Shown: positions 36,638 through 46,593, numbered from the stretch's first letter. The stretch is DNA of 64,000 nucleotides from Acidobacteriota bacterium (GCA_039028635.1 JBCCHV010000002.1:124001-188000), one strand, 5' to 3'. The notes: a model not told the origin generated them from the sequence alone. A program made the numbers and translations.

Positions 36638-39600
36638 TTGTCACTGCATCCGTCACTCCAGGACGCCGACTCACCCACGTCTCCGCGAACAGCTGCTACG
36701 GACAACCTCGCCTGGGTCTACGCGATGACTCCCCAGTGGCTGGCACAAGCCATGGCGTCAATTCGGGATGGCTCGCGCCAAGACGCATCAGCCGTCCGCA
36801 GTGAGCTGGCCGCCATCTGCCGCCTCTATGCCCAGCTCTTTCGCCTCAGCTCCGACTCGCTGGAGGCACTCGAAGAGAAGAAACGCCTCTTGGGGCTAGA
36901 GCTCTGTCTTGGCGAGGTCGCGGAGATCCACTTTCTGCCCCTAGGGGCGCGGAACCAGTTGGGATTCTCCTATCTCCGAACCACCCCCGGGGCATCCGCC
37001 CACCTCTTCTCATTCGAAACCTCGCAACTCCTGCCCGACCACCCTTGGCCAGCCATCGGCAACCAGCATCTTTCTCGCAGCGATGAAAAGCAAGCCACGA
37101 ACAAGGAAGGCTCGGCACCGCCTCCGGTTCGTTGCCGCATCCTCGAGCGAGGACGCGAGGACTTCCACATCTTCGAGGCGCTACGTAACTCACTTCGACA
37201 GTTCGCCGACGAGCCGGACCGTCGACTCCGCAGCGAATCCGAAGCCGGCCCAGGAGAGCTCGTCACCATCGAACAACGAGTCGAGGACAGCCCCGACTGC
37301 ATGATTTTGCTGGTGCGTGAGCCCTCGTCCGAGCCACTCTCGGAGCAAGAGGTGCAGCGTATTGAGGCCGCTACCCGACTCTTCTTCGAAAGCTACCGAG
37401 TCCTTCGACTGCAGTCGATCAACGAGTCTTATCGCAGCCTGGTGAACGACCGCCTGTTGCTCGAAGACTTCACCGCCGGCCTGCAGAAGGTTCGCGGCCA
37501 AGCGGCGCCAAACACTGATTGGTCCGAGGACAGCACCGCGAGATTCCTCCATTTCTTTCTCACAACTCTCGCCGACGCCGACGCTTTGCCAGAAATGGAC
37601 AACGCGTATTTCTTCCCCCTGGTTGGCGCGAAATCCTATCTCTTTCAGGCACCACCGCCCCGCGAACGAGAGCAGCGAGTATCTGTCCTCGTCCCAAGAG
37701 AAATCGGAGTTCTCCCCATCCAGAGACCACAGAGCCTGACCGACACTCGGCCTGAAGGCCTCCCGGACGCCGGTGCTCGACTCTGCTGGGATCTCTACTC
37801 CAAACGCCTGAGACTGCTGGCCACGGCCCAGGAGGATTCGTCAAACGAGGTCCTTCAACCCCGACTGGAAGAGTTGGCCGAGGCCATTCGGCAAGCCACC
37901 GACTCTCCCTTAGGTCACGAAACTCAATCCCAAACCAGCGGCGGCTCGACCCTTATCGGCGTGGTCCATGGGGCACTGTTCGGCTCGACCCACTGGGCCG
38001 AGTGGATGTTCGGCGAGATAGAACCCGACTTCTTGCAGTTTCGCGCCTCACGCAACACCGCCCGAGACTTCGAGGTTTTTGGCTCCAGCGGCAGCCTGAT
38101 TGCCCTTCTCGTCCTCTTCGACCACCTGCCTCCGGGAGTGCTCTTTCTCAATTCGTCTCAGCCCTTTGTCTTCACTGAAGAAGATCTCATCGACGTCAGT
38201 GGCATTGCCAAGGCCTACTTCCAGACCTTCCAGCTCAAGAGACTCAGTCAGATCGTTGGGAACTATCAGGATCTAGAAAGCCAGTTAACCGTCGGCCGAA
38301 CCCTACAAACCTCTACCGGCTCCCTCAACGATTGGGAATTCTCCTCCGCCCTGCGCGCCTTCCTCGGAGAGCTCTTCGCCAGCTTCGAAACCACGAGGTT
38401 CGCCGTCTGGCTACCTCTGGACCGCGATGACGCCCTGCTCGGACGGTCGACCAGGGACCGCCAGGTCATCTTTGAGCACTTCTCAATTCGAGAGGCGATC
38501 GAGGAGACCCTTGCCGCGACTGCCTCGAGCCAACAGCAGCTGCAGCTACTCGAGTTCCCTGAGCCTTCTGATGAAGGCAGCAAAACCCTTAGCTGGCTGT
38601 ATCGCTGGAGCATGGCGCAGATCGTCGGTCGGCAGAGCTCGGCCAACCTACCGACCCTCGAAGAGATCGCCGCGCTCCTGCCGAAGGACGAAGGCCAAAG
38701 CCCTCTCGACGCGCTGATCCTCGCGGCCTGCTTCTCAGCTTGCCTTTTCGATCTGGAATTTCCTTTCTTACGCAGCCTACTCAGGAGAGTCGGAGGCTGG
38801 CAAGCGGAGCTCCCAACCACCGGCTCTGCCATGGGCGTGGGAATCTTCTGCGACGGACTACCCAAGGGCCTTCTCGTGATGCTGTCGGCCGATGAGCTGA
38901 GCTTCACACCTGCGATCGAGCTGAGAGATCTGAAGCTGGCCGTCCGCACATTCGTCCTCCCAGCCCAGCTCGCCTCCCGAGATCTGGTGGTGGGCGAGTA
39001 TCAGAGGCTACTGCTGGAAAGAGAGGAAAAGGACCGGTTCGACTTTAATAGTCAGCTCGAGGCATTCCTCAAGCGGATGGGCACAGCCCTCGCCACTCTG
39101 GAGAGCGCTTTCTTTCTTCCCCTGAGCTCCGAGAGCTTTCGCGGCCTGAAGAGCCAACGCAGCCTCTCCTGGAACTGCAAAGATCTCACGGTCTTTGGCA
39201 GCAACGATCCGGCAATCCTCGCCAGCGTCAATTCCCGGCTGGCGCAGTACGAAAAGAGCCTCGAGAACCCCCATGAGGAGTTGCTGGAAGGTGCCGGAGA
39301 CTGCGCCCTCCAGCGACTCTACCTGCGCTGCCTCAGAGACCTCCTCGAAGGTCGACATCAACCCGAGGGCTATGCCCTCGATGAGTTGGTCGCGGACTTC
39401 TTCGTCGATCAGCACGCATCCAACAGCGACGGCAGCCTTCGTACATTGGTCCGAGCATACTGCTGGCCGACCTGCCAGCCGGACCAGGTATTTCCGTATC
39501 TCAACAAACTCGTCGAGCTCAGGCCAGCACCAAACCGACACGACGGCATCACCAGCCTCGGCACCTCCTGGAGCTCCGAGGGATCCCTCCTAGTGGCGCT

Positions 39601-41842
39601 TTTGCTCGTCGAAGGTCTTCCTCACGGCCTCATCTTTCTCTCCTCACCAATTCGAGGCTCGTTCAGCGACCAGGAACGTCAAGACGTGGAGGCGGCGACC
39701 AAGGTCGTCTTCGAGGACGGCCAAACCCATTATCGCGAGAAGGTCATCACCGCGTACCGGAGAGTGGTAGGAGAAATCCTCTCCGAAGACTCCCTTTCGC
39801 AACTAGCAGCCCGCCAGGCCGGCTCCAGCTCCCCCAACGTGCAATTGGCACGCGACGATGAGTTCGGAACCTATATGGCCGGATTCATGAAGACTCTCTT
39901 TCAAGCCTATTCGGAGCAAGAGGCCCTTCACCTCGTCTACATCCCTTTCGAGGGCACGCGGCTCTACTACTCCAATTGTCCGAATGACCAGATGGTTCTT
40001 GACAGCATCGACCTCTCGCAACTTCAGCCACCGCCGATCGGTTGGCCCCAGCACTGCCATCAGTGGTTAGAGAGTACTGTCGACAAACTAAGTCGCCGTA
40101 GCGGAGACCTCTCCAAAACCGGCGCCGAAGGCGTAAACCCAGACCGCGGGCATACGGACCACTGCCTGGGCACAATGCTCCTTCCCGGACATCGCTTCAA
40201 CCAGCCCACGGAGCAGGGGCAACCAGCCTTTCTGAAGCCGTTTCTCGAACCCCTCTCTCACCACGGAGTCCCCTGGCAGGACTGGCAATCGGGATCAACG
40301 CTCCTTACAGCGATCCTGTACCGAGACCTGCCCTCGTCCGGAGTCCTTCTGATGACGTCTCCCATCCCCTGGTGGTTCACCGAGCACGACCGAAAGGACG
40401 TCGAAGCCATCGCCAAAGCCTACTTTCTCACCTACCGTTCCATCTCACTCAAGGTGAAGGCCGCCCGAGCAGCCAGACTGAGCGGCATGCAGCAAGTACT
40501 CCTCGGCGTCACCCATCGCTTGAAGAACGGCCTGCAACCGACTTACAACGTCATCAAGGAATTACGCGCAATCCTCAAGAAGGATCCTAGCGAAATTGGG
40601 CCTGCGATCTGCGAACTCGACCGCATCGGCCAAATCGAAGGAGGAGCGCACGGCATTGAGCAGGTCCAGAAAAAGTTCGCGATGCTCAGATCGATCGTCA
40701 CAGGGGCTCGGCAGCCCAAGAAGCCGCGCTCACTCTCGGACTTGATCGAGACCTACACCGGGCTCATCTCGGGACATGACATGACCACCAACAACCGCAG
40801 TCAAGCGGATAGCCAGGGGATCAGTCTTCATCTGAACACGCTCCCCGAGCCCCTAGCCGAAGTCCTGCCTGAGCTGAATGTGGACAACCTGCTGAACAAA
40901 GATTCAGAAATATGGATCGACATCACGGAAGGGATTGAAGAAGTCCTATCAATCTACGCCGAGAATACCGTCAAGGCCGTCCAGGAAGCTCGCCTTGGCG
41001 AGATATTTCTAATTCTTATCCAACCCCCTGACAACTCCGACTCGATCGAGGTCTTGATCTTCGACGAGGTCCTAATACCGACCGAGAAACTCAAGTACAT
41101 CGAAACCGGCGAGGTCATTCCAACAGAGATCGGCGGTGGCAGCGGAACCGGGTTCTACAACGCTCGGAACCTCCTCGAGCTCAATGCTGACGGTAGACAA
41201 CAGGTGCTTTCGAGCCCGGAGTTGGGCGGAACACTGATTCGCCTCGAACTACCAGTCCTCTTGACGAACCCAATCCCAGTGGGCGTCGCCGAAGTGGAGG
41301 CCAATCTGCGCAACACCGTGCAGACACTGGCCGACCTGCAGCAGGACAAGATGCCGCGAACCCCTTGGACTTACGAGACCATTGGTCGCACCCAGGCGCA
41401 GGTCGAGCTCTACAACGGTTCGTACTGCTGGGACAGAGAGCTCTTCAACCTGACAGCCCAGGTCTTTCTGCAGCGGCATGCCAACCGCATCGAAAGGTCG
41501 AAAGACCGCGAAGATCTCGGCCTCCCGGCCTTGGAGGATGACTATCACGTCAAAGCGCGCTTTCTCCCTGAGGACTCATCGAGTGTCTCGGTAGAGATCG
41601 CGGATTCGGTGCAAGGCGCCTTCTACGAAGGCTATGGTGGCGAGGATCACGGGCTCGATCAGTTCGCCCGCAATCACAATCGCCCCAGCCTCTTGGGCCC
41701 ACAAGGAGCCGTCGGCGAGTTGTTCCTGGCCATGAAGGAGAGAGTCGAGCGGGACTCCAGCATCACCATCTCTCTCGCCCCTAATGAAGACGGATTCACC
41801 ACCATAAAAATCACAATTCCCGCAAGGAGGTTCTCGCAGTGA
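36638..41842 (+). CDS. Giant histidine kinase with five tandem GAF-like modules
   Basis: 1,734 residues, starting at TTG 36638 with AAGGGGAG six bases upstream; there is no better ATG. Five repeats of about 250 residues each end in a similar segment, e.g. GSLIALLVLFDHLPPGVLFL, GSLLVALLLVEGLPHGLIFL and STLLTAILYRDLPSSGVLLM, followed by F(T/S)(E/D)xxxxDVxxIAKAYF. These begin near residues 217, 484, 728, 978 and 1217 and look like divergent GAF modules. A DHp-like helix has the likely phospho-acceptor His in LGVTHRLKNGLQPTYN (about 1291). The ATPase domain has an N-box-like YAENTVKAVQEA (about 1441) and a G-box GGGSGTGFYNARNLLEL (about 1497). About 170 further residues of unknown type follow. 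It is soluble, with a receiver gene overlapping its stop. Confidence 0.85.
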   Translation: MSLHPSLQDADSPTSPRTAATDNLAWVYAMTPQWLAQAMASIRDGSRQDASAVRSELAAICRLYAQLFRLSSDSLEALEEKKRLLGLELCLGEVAEIHFLPLGARNQLGFSYLRTTPGASAHLFSFETSQLLPDHPWPAIGNQHLSRSDEKQATNKEGSAPPPVRCRILERGREDFHIFEALRNSLRQFADEPDRRLRSESEAGPGELVTIEQRVEDSPDCMILLVREPSSEPLSEQEVQRIEAATRLFFESYRVLRLQSINESYRSLVNDRLLLEDFTAGLQKVRGQAAPNTDWSEDSTARFLHFFLTTLADADALPEMDNAYFFPLVGAKSYLFQAPPPREREQRVSVLVPREIGVLPIQRPQSLTDTRPEGLPDAGARLCWDLYSKRLRLLATAQEDSSNEVLQPRLEELAEAIRQATDSPLGHETQSQTSGGSTLIGVVHGALFGSTHWAEWMFGEIEPDFLQFRASRNTARDFEVFGSSGSLIALLVLFDHLPPGVLFLNSSQPFVFTEEDLIDVSGIAKAYFQTFQLKRLSQIVGNYQDLESQLTVGRTLQTSTGSLNDWEFSSALRAFLGELFASFETTRFAVWLPLDRDDALLGRSTRDRQVIFEHFSIREAIEETLAATASSQQQLQLLEFPEPSDEGSKTLSWLYRWSMAQIVGRQSSANLPTLEEIAALLPKDEGQSPLDALILAACFSACLFDLEFPFLRSLLRRVGGWQAELPTTGSAMGVGIFCDGLPKGLLVMLSADELSFTPAIELRDLKLAVRTFVLPAQLASRDLVVGEYQRLLLEREEKDRFDFNSQLEAFLKRMGTALATLESAFFLPLSSESFRGLKSQRSLSWNCKDLTVFGSNDPAILASVNSRLAQYEKSLENPHEELLEGAGDCALQRLYLRCLRDLLEGRHQPEGYALDELVADFFVDQHASNSDGSLRTLVRAYCWPTCQPDQVFPYLNKLVELRPAPNRHDGITSLGTSWSSEGSLLVALLLVEGLPHGLIFLSSPIRGSFSDQERQDVEAATKVVFEDGQTHYREKVITAYRRVVGEILSEDSLSQLAARQAGSSSPNVQLARDDEFGTYMAGFMKTLFQAYSEQEALHLVYIPFEGTRLYYSNCPNDQMVLDSIDLSQLQPPPIGWPQHCHQWLESTVDKLSRRSGDLSKTGAEGVNPDRGHTDHCLGTMLLPGHRFNQPTEQGQPAFLKPFLEPLSHHGVPWQDWQSGSTLLTAILYRDLPSSGVLLMTSPIPWWFTEHDRKDVEAIAKAYFLTYRSISLKVKAARAARLSGMQQVLLGVTHRLKNGLQPTYNVIKELRAILKKDPSEIGPAICELDRIGQIEGGAHGIEQVQKKFAMLRSIVTGARQPKKPRSLSDLIETYTGLISGHDMTTNNRSQADSQGISLHLNTLPEPLAEVLPELNVDNLLNKDSEIWIDITEGIEEVLSIYAENTVKAVQEARLGEIFLILIQPPDNSDSIEVLIFDEVLIPTEKLKYIETGEVIPTEIGGGSGTGFYNARNLLELNADGRQQVLSSPELGGTLIRLELPVLLTNPIPVGVAEVEANLRNTVQTLADLQQDKMPRTPWTYETIGRTQAQVELYNGSYCWDRELFNLTAQVFLQRHANRIERSKDREDLGLPALEDDYHVKARFLPEDSSSVSVEIADSVQGAFYEGYGGEDHGLDQFARNHNRPSLLGPQGAVGELFLAMKERVERDSSITISLAPNEDGFTTIKITIPARRFSQ

Positions 41843-42240
41843 TCCGCGTACTGATGGTCGAAGACCAGCCGGTGGTTCTCAATTTCTGGCAGTACGAGTT
41901 CTCGAAGCATAAGGGTGAGTTCGAGCTACTCGTCGCCACTTCCGCCGCGGCGGCTCGTAAGATCGTCTCAGAGCAAGAGATCGACGTCGCCATCGTCGAC
42001 ATGGGAATCCCGATCGACCCGGACTCCCCTGACCCGAAAGAGCGCGAAGAGCATCCCCGAAACGGCCTTCTACTGCTCGAAGAGCTGAAGTCACGGCATC
42101 AGGTCAAGACCTTCGCCTTGAGCGGCACCCTCAATCCCAGTCTCCAGCGACACATCGATTGCCCACTCATCACCAAACCGGTCAAGGACTTCGAAGAGCA
42201 AGTTTTCACATTACTGAGAACAACGAATCCTGGAATCTGA
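41839..42240 (+). CDS. Stand-alone receiver domain with loop insertion
   Basis: 133 residues, GTG 41839 overlapping the kinase stop (GTGA). Acidic pocket in MVEDQPVV, phospho-acceptor Asp54 in VAIVDMGIP, Thr/Ser in FALSGT, and Lys in LITKPVKD. Between Asp54 and helix 3 (NGLLLLEELK) there are about 14 extra residues (IDPDSPDPKEREEHPR) compared with a normal receiver. No output domain, so it is a phosphotransfer or protein-binding partner of the giant kinase. Confidence 0.93.
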   Translation: MIRVLMVEDQPVVLNFWQYEFSKHKGEFELLVATSAAAARKIVSEQEIDVAIVDMGIPIDPDSPDPKEREEHPRNGLLLLEELKSRHQVKTFALSGTLNPSLQRHIDCPLITKPVKDFEEQVFTLLRTTNPGI

Positions 42241-42273
42241 TCTGTATCGCGCAAAGACAAGGAGGAAAGGACG

Positions 42274-43191
42274 TTGGCAGTCGAGCCCAATCCAACAGCA
42301 ATCGACGAGGCTCTCCAGAGGATGAACCGAAGCTCCGAGGAACCTGGAAGTCGGTACACCCTCTTCGTCGGAGAGCAACTTGCCGATCTCCGATCATCAT
42401 ACCAACGCATCTCTGACCATCGGACCGTCGCCGCTGAATCGATCGAGGAGGGTCGCTCACGCCTCAAAGAGCAGCGGAATGAGAGTCAATCGTTCCTCAT
42501 CGTGCTGGAGGCGCCTCCTGGCAGCGACAACCTCGGACGGCAACTGCGGTCTCTCGTCGAGCCCCTCGATGGAGCCTCACAGAGCCCCCGGACGGTGCTC
42601 TACGGCCAAACCTCCGTCGAGAGCTTCCGCACTATCCAGGACTGCCTCTACTGCCATGTCGTGGACTGGATTTCGGCGGCGACAGTCACGGAGGAAGCCC
42701 TAGAGCGGATCGAGGCCGCCTGGGGGAAGTCCAGCCTTCGGCTACTGGTCTTCGGCATGGGACTCCTGACCGGAGCCCCCTTGCACGCCTGGACACATCA
42801 AGCAACGCGCATGGAGCACCTGATTAAGCCCCTCGGGCTCGATCAGCTGGATAATGATCCGGCTTTCCTGTCGGCCTTCAGACTCGATGAGTCAGAGTTT
42901 CCGATCTCCGACTCGATGAAGCGCTTTCTCTTCGAGTTCGAGCTCAGGCAGCAAGTCGAGAAGGAGCGCTGGAATCGTCTCGGCATCGGAGGCCAAGAAA
43001 TGCAACACCTCCTCGACACCACAACGGACATTACAATCCGGCGGGTGGTCCTTCTGAAGTGCTGGGCGGCCTATCTTTCAGAGGTTGTCACCGGGATCGC
43101 CCGCATCACTCGCGTCGACCGGCGAGAGCTGGAAGAGTTTCTCGAGAACATCAGCCGTGACTTCCTTCCGAGAGAGCGGACCGATGACTGA
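42274..43191 (+). CDS. Hypothetical protein, possibly with a degenerate receiver-like domain
   Basis: 305 residues from TTG 42274, preceded by GGAGGAAAGG. I do not recognise the family. Residues about 72-150 (SFLIVLEAPPG ... PRTVLYGQTSVESFRTIQDC ... HVVDWISAATVTEEALERI) have the beta/alpha order of a receiver domain but no phospho-Asp in place. The C-terminal half is all helical (KRFLFEFELRQQVEKERW, VVLLKCWAAYLSEVVTGI). It lies between a receiver and a receiver-pseudo-AAA+ gene, and its stop is overlapped by the latter, so it probably works in the same cascade. Confidence 0.75.
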   Translation: MAVEPNPTAIDEALQRMNRSSEEPGSRYTLFVGEQLADLRSSYQRISDHRTVAAESIEEGRSRLKEQRNESQSFLIVLEAPPGSDNLGRQLRSLVEPLDGASQSPRTVLYGQTSVESFRTIQDCLYCHVVDWISAATVTEEALERIEAAWGKSSLRLLVFGMGLLTGAPLHAWTHQATRMEHLIKPLGLDQLDNDPAFLSAFRLDESEFPISDSMKRFLFEFELRQQVEKERWNRLGIGGQEMQHLLDTTTDITIRRVVLLKCWAAYLSEVVTGIARITRVDRRELEEFLENISRDFLPRERTDD

Positions 43192-44878
43192 CACCGCCCA
43201 AGAGGAGAAGTTCGTCCTCATTATCGACGACGACTCCGAATTCGTCATCGCCTGCATGCGCGAGTTGAGCCTCCAGTTCAGGAAGCTCGAGAATCCACAC
43301 CTGGACATTCCGACCTTTCTGAAAATCACCAACGTCGAGCAGCTGGAGAAAGCCCTCAGCCATCAGTCTGCGCATGGCGAGATCCAGTCCATCGCCTATG
43401 CCCTCGTCGACTATCGTCTGCCGACCACCGCATGGAGCGAAGACACCACCAAAGAGATGGAAGAGAACGGTAAGAAAGTGCTTCATATGCTGGAGGAGCT
43501 ACAGGTCCCGGTTCTGCTGATGTCCATCGCGGACAGGGAGCTGGTTGACGATCAAGTTCTGCATCACAAGGATGTCTGGTTTGTCCCGAAGAAGAGCTTT
43601 ACCGAAGAGGCGCCAGACATCGCCCGGCGGTTGCTGGCAAATCTCGAGGGCGCGAACGAGGTCAAGAGGCGAAAGGCGCGCCTGAGGGTCATCCGTTGCC
43701 CCAATGGCAAGCGATGCCAGACCCGAATTCTCCCCCTGGCTTTCGAGTCCAAGTCCATGACGGACATCGTCAACGCCATCCAGCGTGGGACCTTCCATCA
43801 AGCAGCCGCCACTCTCCTGGTCGGCGAAGAAGGAGTTGAGTTCGAGCAGGTCGCCTGGCTTCTCTTCGAGTCCTTGAGCAAGAAAGAGCTGGGATCAAAT
43901 CGCTCGATGCGGTTCGAGATTCTCAATGGCCGGGGTATGCCGGAGATGGAAGACGTGATTAACCGCCTGGAGGAGGCACTAGATGCGGATTCTCACGAGC
44001 CTCTCTTCGTCTTCTTGGAGAACACGCAGGCCCTCAGCGGCTGGGCCGTCACGCGGCTGGTGCACCACCTGGAGAATGCCATCTCGCTCGGCCCGGGCAA
44101 GGTGCGATTAGCCCTCATGGGATCTCGCATCGAAATTGATGAGCGCATCCAAGACCTCTTCGCCCTCGCCGGAAGCCCCGATTTCTTCACCATCGAGATT
44201 CCACCGCTGAGTCGACGCCGCGAGGACATTTCCCCCTATCTGGACTACTACCTGGAAGAGCGCAACCGCGGAGAATCGACCAGCTACCTCAAATGGGGGT
44301 CTCGCACTCACAACGTGCTTGCACAGCTCCAGTTCCACCGCAACTTCAAGGATCTTGCAATTCAACTTGAGGCCCTCTTCAGGAACAGCAGAAAAGGCGT
44401 CATCACAATCCCCGACATTCGGAGGATCATCGAAGAAAGCGATTTCTTCAGCACGATTTCTCAGCAGGTCGTCGAACGGATTTTGCGCTCAGAGGAAGTC
44501 TTCGCAAGGCTCGAAGAGGAAGGCGAGTTGGCCCACGAAGCGATGCGAGAGGACGCCGAACAACTCAAGAGTCTCTGCGCACAGATGATCTCAGCCCGCA
44601 AGCGAATGTCGGAAGAGATGACCGACGAGGACGACCGAATGCATCAAGACCTGAAGCGGATCTACGAGACCATTGCCACCATCGAAGGCCTGAGCAGCGA
44701 CCCTTCCGTGCTCTCGGGACTCGAGCAGCTCGATCGCTTCTGGCCCCTTGAGAGGTACCCCTTCTGTTCGAGCCTGTTGAAGGAGCTCGAGAAGAACGGT
44801 TACACCGTCGGCATCCGCCCCTTGCGCACTCGGCTACCAGAAGGTGTCGACCTGCAAAGCCGGACGAGCCATTTCTGA
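43184..44878 (+). CDS. Receiver plus degenerate sigma-54-activator-like AAA+ protein
   Basis: 564 residues from ATG 43184, overlapping the previous gene by 8 bp; longer frames start inside that gene. The receiver has FVLIIDDDSEF and Asp76 in ALVDYRLP, with an inserted loop (TTAWSEDTTKEMEEN). The following domain aligns with the AAA+ domain of the next gene, but Walker A (GETGTGKE) is replaced by VGEEGVEFE, Walker B (FLDEVGDL) by FLENTQAL, and no GAFTGA loop is seen. RIE..IPPLSRRREDISPYL-type features after it are kept. The C-terminus is a coiled coil of about 130 residues with no DNA-binding HTH. It is probably an inactive partner of the real activator. Confidence 0.82.
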   Translation: MTDTAQEEKFVLIIDDDSEFVIACMRELSLQFRKLENPHLDIPTFLKITNVEQLEKALSHQSAHGEIQSIAYALVDYRLPTTAWSEDTTKEMEENGKKVLHMLEELQVPVLLMSIADRELVDDQVLHHKDVWFVPKKSFTEEAPDIARRLLANLEGANEVKRRKARLRVIRCPNGKRCQTRILPLAFESKSMTDIVNAIQRGTFHQAAATLLVGEEGVEFEQVAWLLFESLSKKELGSNRSMRFEILNGRGMPEMEDVINRLEEALDADSHEPLFVFLENTQALSGWAVTRLVHHLENAISLGPGKVRLALMGSRIEIDERIQDLFALAGSPDFFTIEIPPLSRRREDISPYLDYYLEERNRGESTSYLKWGSRTHNVLAQLQFHRNFKDLAIQLEALFRNSRKGVITIPDIRRIIEESDFFSTISQQVVERILRSEEVFARLEEEGELAHEAMREDAEQLKSLCAQMISARKRMSEEMTDEDDRMHQDLKRIYETIATIEGLSSDPSVLSGLEQLDRFWPLERYPFCSSLLKELEKNGYTVGIRPLRTRLPEGVDLQSRTSHF

Positions 44879-44879
44879 C

Positions 44880-46547
44880 ATGAAGAGTCGCGGCCTCGTG
44901 TTGATCGTCGATGACGACGCGTCCCTCCACCTCGAGAGCTATCTTTCTTCGACTCCCTACGAGATCCGGAGAGCCTTCGACTGCGAGTCGGCCTTGAGGC
45001 ACTTGATGGACTGGGTCGGGCAAGAGAAGGAGGCGCCCTGCCTGGCTTTGGTGGACATCGTGCTACCAATCACCGCAACGGACCGCAGGACGGACCCCCG
45101 GGGCGGGCTCAAGCTGATGCCGGAGCTCAAGCGCATCGCCCCACAAGTTCAGCTCATCCCTATTACCGGCAAGGGTTGGGGTAGCGAGAGCACAGACCAA
45201 AAGGACATTCTCGACGAGGCTCGCCAGATCGGAATTCGGGACTACATCTCCAAGCCGATCACCCGAAACGAGGTCCTGGCGGTCGTGGAGAAGGCTTTCG
45301 GCCTGCGTCAAGGTCGGAGCACCGTCCAGAGCGACATCAAGCGCTATCCGGTGGACTTCGGCGATGGCGATCGGCGATACATCGTGAGTGTCGACAAGAC
45401 CATGCAGGACCAGGTGATCGGCCGCATCGTGATGGAAGCATCGAACGACCGCCCGGTGATCATCCTCGGCGAGACCGGCACCGGCAAAGAGCTGGTGGCG
45501 CGAGCGGTTCACGGCGCCTCGCGGCGAACCCGGTTCCTCTCGGTCAACTGCGCCGCAATCCCGGAGTCTCTGATCGAAAGCGAGCTCTTCGGCTACGAAC
45601 GGGGCGCCTTCTCGGGCGCCGTTCGCCGCAAGAAAGGCAAGTTCGAGCTTGCCCACGGCGGCACGCTTTTCCTCGATGAGGTCGGCGACCTCAGCCTCAC
45701 GGCGCAAGCCAAGCTCTTGCGCGTCCTCCAGGAGCAGCAACTCGAGCGAGTCGGGGGGACGGAGACCCTGCAGGTGGACGTCCGCATTGTTGCCGCAACC
45801 AACCAGGATCTCGAAGAGAAGATCGACAGCGGAAAATTTCGCGCCGACCTCTACTACCGCCTCGAAGGGCTCGTCATCGAGATCCCGCCCCTGCGCCAAC
45901 GGCGCGACGACATTGAGCTGATTGCCCGATACCACCTCGAAGCCCTCAACGAGAGGCACGGCTGCCAGAAGAACTTCGACGACCAAGCCCTGGTAGCACT
46001 CGTCGAATACAACTGGCCCGGGAATGTCCGCGAGCTTCAAAACGTCGTCAACCATCTCTACTACGCCTCCCGCGGCAGCACCTTCCTGGTCACAACGGAC
46101 CTGCCCAAGCGGTTGCGTGCTCGTCGCTGCCGAGTGACCCAAACGCTCGACCAGCTTGCGGCCGAGGTCTTACAGGACTCTCGCCTGTCGCTCGACGTTC
46201 TATCGATGCTGCTCGCTGAGAGGGTCTATCGCAAGGCAGGCAAGGATCATCGCAGAGCCAGTCAAGCCCTCGAGATCTCAGCCAATACTCTCTACAAATA
46301 CAAACGATCTCTCGAAGAGATCACGACAGCTCTGATCGACACCAATTTCGACGAGAAAGCCGCTGCGCGCCGCCTGCCCGACTTTGGCTCCGCCACCTTT
46401 CTTCGCAAGCGGGTGCGATCACTCCTCTATGGGAAGACCAAACAAGATATTCAGGCGGAGGGAAAGCGGGCAGGCTACCCCACCGAATGGACTTCCTACA
46501 TGACGAACGCCATTGCATCGCAGATCACCGGAGAAAGCCCTCAGTAG
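44880..46547 (+). CDS. NtrC-family sigma-54-dependent response regulator
   Basis: 555 residues from ATG 44880, one base after the previous stop. The receiver has LIVDDDASL, Asp59 in LALVDIVLP, an inserted loop (ITATDRRTDPRG) and Lys in YISKPITR. The AAA+ domain has Walker A GETGTGKE (about 196), the sigma-54 contact loop as GAFSGA (Ser in place of the usual Thr), Walker B FLDEVGDL and the arginine-finger region ADLYYRLEGLVIEIPPLRQRR. The C-terminal ~130 residues hold a Fis-like HTH (RASQALEISANTLYKYKRSL) and a second HTH-like segment (AARRLPDFGSATFLRKRV), longer than in standard NtrC. It is the likely DNA-binding output of the operon. Possible targets are the promoters at 51819-52037. Confidence 0.93.
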   Translation: MKSRGLVLIVDDDASLHLESYLSSTPYEIRRAFDCESALRHLMDWVGQEKEAPCLALVDIVLPITATDRRTDPRGGLKLMPELKRIAPQVQLIPITGKGWGSESTDQKDILDEARQIGIRDYISKPITRNEVLAVVEKAFGLRQGRSTVQSDIKRYPVDFGDGDRRYIVSVDKTMQDQVIGRIVMEASNDRPVIILGETGTGKELVARAVHGASRRTRFLSVNCAAIPESLIESELFGYERGAFSGAVRRKKGKFELAHGGTLFLDEVGDLSLTAQAKLLRVLQEQQLERVGGTETLQVDVRIVAATNQDLEEKIDSGKFRADLYYRLEGLVIEIPPLRQRRDDIELIARYHLEALNERHGCQKNFDDQALVALVEYNWPGNVRELQNVVNHLYYASRGSTFLVTTDLPKRLRARRCRVTQTLDQLAAEVLQDSRLSLDVLSMLLAERVYRKAGKDHRRASQALEISANTLYKYKRSLEEITTALIDTNFDEKAAARRLPDFGSATFLRKRVRSLLYGKTKQDIQAEGKRAGYPTEWTSYMTNAIASQITGESPQ

Positions 46548-46593
46548 ACCGCCCCCTCCGCGAGGCAATAACTCACCAAAGGAGACACAAACC

